The position numbers were made by a program, and so were the translations under genes. Below the pieces are notes generated by a model. The model searched no databases. It was given only the letters and a program-made list of their open reading frames with translations, and was not told where the DNA came from. A stretch of 61,600 nucleotides of DNA from NCBI GenBank assembly GCA_030537675.1, contig JAUNVL010000004.1:3010-64609 (forward strand), in the 5' to 3' direction. How positions within the stretch are numbered: position 1 is the stretch's first letter; every line of letters begins with the position of its first letter. This stretch comes from Propionibacteriaceae bacterium (GTDB taxonomy: Bacteria > Actinomycetota > Actinomycetes > Propionibacteriales > Propionibacteriaceae). Shown piece after piece: positions 55,835 to 61,600 of this stretch.

Positions 55835-56598
55835 GCCTGCACCACAGCGTCGTCGGCACCGGCCCCGAACGCGTCGTCTTCCTCCACGGCCTCTTCGGCC
55901 AGGGCAAGAACTTCACCAGCATCGCCTCCGCCATCGGTGACGTAGCGACCAGTTGGCTCGTGGACCAACCCAACCACGGGCGCTCGCCCTGGACGCTGGG
56001 CTTCAGCCTCGACGAGCAGGCGGACGTGGTGGCGGCCTGGATGCGTGACACCGTGGGCGGCCCGGCCACCCTGGTGGGTCACTCACTCGGTGGCAAGGTG
56101 GCCATGCGGATCACCCTGCGCCACCCCGAGCTGGTCGGCCGATTGATGGTGGTGGACACCTCCCCCACCCACAACCAGGCAACCTCACACTTCTCGGTAC
56201 TCGTGTCCGCGATGCGCAACCTCGACGTGTCAGCGGTCACGAGTCGCACCGACGCGGATGCGCGCATGAGTTCCCTGATACCCGACGCGAGCGTGCGTGG
56301 GTTCCTGTTGCAGAACCTTCGGAAGACCTCGGGCAACTGGGAGTGGAACGCCAACCTCGACCTGCTGGGCGACAACCTCCACGTCGTCGCAGGATGGCCG
56401 GCCATGGACGAGTCGTGGGACGGCCCCACATGGTGGGTGGTGGGCGGACGCTCCGACTACGTGCAGCCCAGCGACATGCCGGCGATGCGCGCGCTGTTCC
56501 CGCGAGTGGTCTCCGTGACGCTCAAGCGTGCCGGCCACTGGGTGCACGCGGATGAACCGCAGGCGTTCACCGACATCCTGCTCAAGTTCCTGTCCTGA
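55831..56598 (+). CDS. alpha/beta hydrolase
   Basis: A 255-residue alpha/beta-hydrolase fold enzyme with the oxyanion segment FLHGLFGQGKNF, the nucleophile elbow GHSLGG (Ser near residue 90) and the C-terminal catalytic His in RAGHWVHADEP. The motif DQPNHGRSP is typical of the YbfF-like esterase group. Substrate unknown. GTG start overlapping the zinc-motif gene by 4 bases. Confidence 0.88.
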   Translation: MSLHHSVVGTGPERVVFLHGLFGQGKNFTSIASAIGDVATSWLVDQPNHGRSPWTLGFSLDEQADVVAAWMRDTVGGPATLVGHSLGGKVAMRITLRHPELVGRLMVVDTSPTHNQATSHFSVLVSAMRNLDVSAVTSRTDADARMSSLIPDASVRGFLLQNLRKTSGNWEWNANLDLLGDNLHVVAGWPAMDESWDGPTWWVVGGRSDYVQPSDMPAMRALFPRVVSVTLKRAGHWVHADEPQAFTDILLKFLS

Positions 56599-56601
56599 TC
56601 C

Positions 56602-57282
56602 TCAGCCCAGCGTGACGGACTCGATGATCGCTTCGGCGTTGGGGCTGGTCTGGTCCTCAAGCGCCACACCCTCTGCCGCGATGCCTGCCACCACTTCCAG
56701 ACCGGCTTCATCCATCATGCCGAAGACGGTGTAATCGGGCGGCAGCTGGGAGGAGTCGGCCCACACCAGGAAGAACTGGGAACCATTGGTGTCGGGACCC
56801 GCATTGGCCATGGCGACCGTGCCGGGTGGGTAGCTCATGGACTCGTTGGTCTCATCCGCGAACGAGTAGCCCGGCCCTCCCGAGCCCGTGGCCGAGGGGT
56901 CCCCGCACTGCAGGACGTAGATGCCGTCAGTGGTGAGGCGGTGGCACGCGGTGTCGTCGAAGTAGCCCTGCTTGGCGAGGGACTCGAACGAGTTCACGGT
57001 GCAGGGGGCAGTGGCGCGATCGAGGGTGATCTCGACGTCGCCCGCCGTCAGGTGCAGCGTGGCCACTGCCTCGCCCTCGGTTTTCACATCCGTTGTCGAG
57101 GGCGGGTTCACCGGCTTTGCTGCTTGGCCGTCGCTGGGGTACTCACAGGCGCCTGCCTGTGCGGGGCTCGTATCGGCCGACGGTTGATCGTCCACCGTGT
57201 AGCCCGGCTGGCTGGGACTCACGCACCCCGCAAGGAGCAACAGTGATCCAGCGAGCAGGGGGACGTAGCGCATCTTCTTCAC
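56602..57282 (-). CDS. cyclophilin-type peptidyl-prolyl isomerase lipoprotein
   Basis: A 226-residue protein: lipoprotein signal with lipobox LAGC (Cys at residue 20), a polar linker, then a cyclophilin domain (VNSFESLAKQGYFDDTACHRL, GTVAMANAGPDTNGSQFFLVW, YTVFGMMDEAGLEVV). It assists folding of exported proteins on the outer face of the membrane. Two active-site differences from classical cyclophilins are visible: CHRL for the usual FHRV, and GPDTNGSQFF is intact. GTG start. Confidence 0.92.
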   Translation of the reverse strand: MKKMRYVPLLAGSLLLLAGCVSPSQPGYTVDDQPSADTSPAQAGACEYPSDGQAAKPVNPPSTTDVKTEGEAVATLHLTAGDVEITLDRATAPCTVNSFESLAKQGYFDDTACHRLTTDGIYVLQCGDPSATGSGGPGYSFADETNESMSYPPGTVAMANAGPDTNGSQFFLVWADSSQLPPDYTVFGMMDEAGLEVVAGIAAEGVALEDQTSPNAEAIIESVTLG

Positions 57283-57337
57283 GGGTACCAGCTTCCCACG
57301 GCCGGCGTGCGGGGCAAACCCGACGTGCCGTGGGCGA

Positions 57338-57350
57338 TAGGTTGGTCATC
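57338..57350 (+). promoter_or_regulatory. leaderless -10 element for the adenosyltransferase gene
   Basis: TAGGTT (57338-57343) ends exactly 7 bases before the ATG at 57351; no ribosome-binding sequence is seen. Confidence 0.5.
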
Positions 57351-57974
57351 ATGGTGAACCTGACACGCATCTACACCCGCACCGGCGACGCTGGCCGCAC
57401 CCGACTCTCCGACAACTCCCAAACACAGAAGACCGATGTTCGGGTGGAGGCTTACGGCACCGTCGACGAGACGAACTCCACCATCGCCGTGGCCGTGGCC
57501 CTCGGCGGGTTGCCGGAACGCCTGACGGAGATGCTGACCCTGATCCGCAACGAGATGTTCGACGTGGGCGCGGACCTGTCCACCCCGCTGCAGGAGAATC
57601 CGGAGTGGCCGCCACTGAGGATTGAACAGTCCTCCATCGACCGCCTCGAGGCGTGGTGCGACGAATTGTCCGACCCCCTGCCCAACCTGCGCTCGTTCAT
57701 CCTCCCGGGCGGTTCCCCGTCCGGGGCGCAGCTCCACGTTGCCCGCACCGTCTGTCGTCGCGCCGAGCGCGTTGCGTGGCGTTGCGTGGAGGAGTACGGC
57801 ACCGAGATGGCGACGGGACCGGGGGCGGGAGGAGTCAACCTGCTCGCCGTGACCTACCTCAACCGCCTGAGTGACCTGCTGTTCATCATGAGCCGCGCCA
57901 CCAACGGCACCGAGGGCGACGTGCTCTGGATTCCGGGCACCGACCGGGAGAAGCCCGCCAAGAACAAAAAATAG
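57351..57974 (+). CDS. cob(I)alamin adenosyltransferase, PduO/MMAB type
   Basis: A 207-residue enzyme that makes adenosylcobalamin, the cofactor of methylmalonyl-CoA mutase. The ATP-binding N-terminus IYTRTGDAGRTRLSD, AYGTVDETNS, and the C-terminal helix motifs RTVCRRAERV and YLNRLSDLLFIMSR are conserved. Fits the methylmalonyl-CoA epimerase elsewhere in the window. Monocistronic, with a hairpin after the stop. Confidence 0.95.
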   Translation: MVNLTRIYTRTGDAGRTRLSDNSQTQKTDVRVEAYGTVDETNSTIAVAVALGGLPERLTEMLTLIRNEMFDVGADLSTPLQENPEWPPLRIEQSSIDRLEAWCDELSDPLPNLRSFILPGGSPSGAQLHVARTVCRRAERVAWRCVEEYGTEMATGPGAGGVNLLAVTYLNRLSDLLFIMSRATNGTEGDVLWIPGTDREKPAKNKK

Positions 57975-57996
57975 CCCCGGCCCATCGGGCCCGGGG
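57974..57996. terminator. GC-rich hairpin between adenosyltransferase and DUF2550 genes
   Basis: Directly at the stop, CCCCGGCCC pairs with GGGCCCGGGG around ATC with a one-base bulge; an A run lies on the left and TT on the right. Probably bidirectional. Confidence 0.6.
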
Positions 57997-58006
57997 TTGT
58001 CTTGGC

Positions 58007-58468
58007 TCACAGAGGCGAATCGCCGCTGGTCGGGATGTAATGGCTGCCCGGCGGCGCTGACTCCAGCCACGTGATGAGGCCCATGGTGGTGTCGCCGTCC
58101 ATGGCCAGCGAGTACTCGCGGCTGGTGATGCGGTCCTTCACCAGGATGACGCGCGAGTCCTCAAAAAGCACCACCTGCTCCAACCCGTTCGCGGGCCGCT
58201 GGTGCTCGTAGGTCGTCATCCCGCGCTGGAGTGACAGGGATGGACGCAGGCCCAGCGAGAAGGCGCGGAACCATTCGAGACGATCCCCCCGGTATCTTGC
58301 CAACCCCAGGATCCAGCCACTGCCGGGCACCCCGTCGGTGATGCGGTGCGCGCAATCAAAAAGACCGCCCTGGCCAGTGAGCCAGCGGCGGCGCGCGTAC
58401 AGCCCGACGAAGGGCATGGCAACGATGCACGTCACGATAATGACGACCGTCAAGGCGCCCCAGGTCAT
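58007..58468 (-). CDS. DUF2550 family membrane-anchored protein
   Basis: A 153-residue protein: one N-terminal helix (ALTVVIIVTCIVAMPFVGLY), a basic patch, then the DUF2550 domain with FDCAHRI, GWILGLARYRGDRLEWFRAFSL and RPSLSLQR. The family is found beside atpC throughout actinobacteria; function unknown. Start ATG 58468: TATCTT ends exactly 7 bases upstream and the intervening TCCTCCC is the opposite of a ribosome-binding site, so it is expressed leaderless and separately from the atp operon. Confidence 0.88.
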   Translation of the reverse strand: MTWGALTVVIIVTCIVAMPFVGLYARRRWLTGQGGLFDCAHRITDGVPGSGWILGLARYRGDRLEWFRAFSLGLRPSLSLQRGMTTYEHQRPANGLEQVVLFEDSRVILVKDRITSREYSLAMDGDTTMGLITWLESAPPGSHYIPTSGDSPL

Positions 58469-58481
58469 GGGAGGAAAGATA
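58469..58481 (-). promoter_or_regulatory. leaderless -10 element for DUF2550
   Basis: TATCTT on the minus strand (58476-58481) with a 7-base spacer to the ATG at 58468. Confidence 0.5.
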
Positions 58482-58505
58482 CCTGAGAAACACCTGAACA
58501 AGATA

Positions 58506-58535
58506 ACCAGATGGCCGGTAGACCGGCCATCTGGT
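58506..58535 (-). terminator. terminator of the atp operon
   Basis: A near-perfect 14-bp stem (58506-58519 with 58522-58535), 39 bases after the atpC stop, followed on the minus strand by a T-rich stretch. It separates the atp operon from DUF2550. Confidence 0.75.
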
Positions 58536-58574
58536 GTCTCTGTTGCAGAATCGTTGTACTGCTGAGCGTGGGGG

Positions 58575-58994
58575 CTAGGCGGATTGCCTGTTCTGGACCT
58601 TTTCACCCGCGCGAATCTGAGCATGAAGAATGTTCAGATGGTGCAGTTGTTCATCGGAGATGTCTCCGGCGTCCCGTATGGCCGCGAGCTCGTGCGACGC
58701 CTTGTAGGCCAACTCCAACGTCACTTCCTCGCCCATGACGGCTTCCTGGCTCAGGATGTACACGTGGCCTTGTGCCACCGAGATGAACCCGCCGTCCACG
58801 GCAAGCGTCTCGCTGCGGCCATCATCGGTGACGATGTCCACCACGCACGGCACGAGGGCCGCCATGAGTGGTTCGTGACCGGGCAGGATGCCAATGTCAC
58901 CCTCGGTGGTGCGGGCGATCACGTTGACGACGTCACCGGCCCACACCTCCCGGTCCGCCGCGACGACCTGGACCTTCAGCGGGGGACGTTCCAT
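58575..58994 (-). CDS. atpC: F1 ATP synthase epsilon subunit
   Basis: A 139-residue subunit with the beta-sandwich N-terminus (VQVVAADREVWAGDVVNVIARTTEGDIGILPGHEPLMAAL) and a C-terminal helical part that regulates ATPase activity. Normal length. Begins 1 base after the atpD stop and is the last gene of the operon. Confidence 0.95.
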   Translation of the reverse strand: MERPPLKVQVVAADREVWAGDVVNVIARTTEGDIGILPGHEPLMAALVPCVVDIVTDDGRSETLAVDGGFISVAQGHVYILSQEAVMGEEVTLELAYKASHELAAIRDAGDISDEQLHHLNILHAQIRAGEKVQNRQSA

Positions 58995-58995
58995 A

Positions 58996-61367
<2,372 letters not shown>

Positions 61368-61373
61368 GAATCA

Positions 61374-61600
61374 TCAACCCCGCTTCTGGCGAACGATGGT
61401 CTCCTGGCCGATGTCGTCCTCATCCATCGGCTCGTGTTCCTCACGGCCCACGAGCAACTGGCCCTCGGAGGTGCGGAACACGGTCTTGAAGTCCTGCAGC
61501 GCGGCGATCGTGGCTTCCTGGTCGTCGTCGCTGAACAGCTTCGTGGACGCAATGTTCTGCAGGACGCTGCCGTTGTGGCGCAGGTGCTCCAGGAACTCCT
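61374..61600 (-). CDS. atpA: F1 ATP synthase alpha subunit, C-terminal fragment
   Basis: The last 75 codons are visible; the rest lies beyond the window edge. EFLEHLRHNGSVLQNIASTKL and DDDQEATIAALQDFKTVF are the typical actinobacterial AtpA C-terminus, ending in VRQKRG. It is a partial gene because of the window boundary, not a truncation. Confidence 0.93.
   Translation of the reverse strand, partial: EFLEHLRHNGSVLQNIASTKLFSDDDQEATIAALQDFKTVFRTSEGQLLVGREEHEPMDEDDIGQETIVRQKRG

Overview
The window is high-GC DNA from an actinobacterium, most likely a member of the Propionibacteriaceae. Actinobacterial markers are NucS, GatCAB in the order C-A-B, the GlgE-maltokinase pathway, an HGxxPAAW protein, a mycothiol-enzyme-like TIGR03085 protein, a DivIVA-like coiled-coil protein and a DUF2550 gene beside atpC. 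Propionate-type (methylmalonyl-CoA) metabolism is suggested by a methylmalonyl-CoA epimerase close to the Propionibacterium shermanii enzyme and by a PduO-type cobalamin adenosyltransferase. The family-level placement is an inference.

Layout: (1) 0.2-4.4 kb holds a secreted cell-wall-binding PIG-L deacetylase, a small membrane protein, a Gfo/Idh/MocA oxidoreductase and a SCO lipoprotein. (2) 4.4-10.7 kb, minus strand, is hisI-trpE-membrane protein-HGxxPAAW-trpC-DUF808-trpB-trpA-SCO, mostly with 4-nt stop/start overlaps and with a second promoter in front of trpB. (3) 10.8-27.4 kb is a host-glycan region. It holds a secreted PL8 lyase, a probable 2,7-anhydro-sialate oxidoreductase (NanOx/YjhC type), the housekeeping gatCAB operon, a FadR-type regulator and a divergent operon for a peptide-family ABC transporter with a fused permease-ATPase, a NanA-like lyase and NanE. 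(4) 27.4-29.6 kb contains a TIGR01777 epimerase and a small A+T-rich accessory patch with one orphan gene under a near-consensus promoter. (5) 29.4-32.9 kb is cysteine desulfurase-mnmA-MetE-like-small membrane protein. (6) 33-46 kb is glycogen and alpha-glucan metabolism: glgX, an unusual zinc-motif SDR, a uronate-dehydrogenase-like protein, glgP, and a divergent glgE-maltokinase-glgB-Nudix operon. (7) 46-58 kb is mixed housekeeping: thioredoxin-like protein, pgm, PH-domain protein, epimerase, DivIVA-like, AI-2E transporter, MFS pump, nucS, hydrolase, cyclophilin and adenosyltransferase. (8) 58-61.6 kb is DUF2550 and the 3' part of the ATP synthase operon (atpA partial, atpG, atpD, atpC).

The region most worth testing is 14.7-27.4 kb. 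The 370-residue oxidoreductase matches the E. coli YjhC / Ruminococcus NanOx type closely by eye. Together with the divergent transporter, NanA-like lyase and NanE it would form a route for taking up and using sialic acid, perhaps as 2,7-anhydro-Neu5Ac, through a transporter of the peptide/nickel family. No sialidase, nanK, nagA or nagB is present here, so the route would have to be completed elsewhere.

A second general observation is that at least ten genes have a TANNNT-like -10 box ending exactly 7 nt before the start codon. This is what leaderless transcription looks like, and it fixes several GTG starts.
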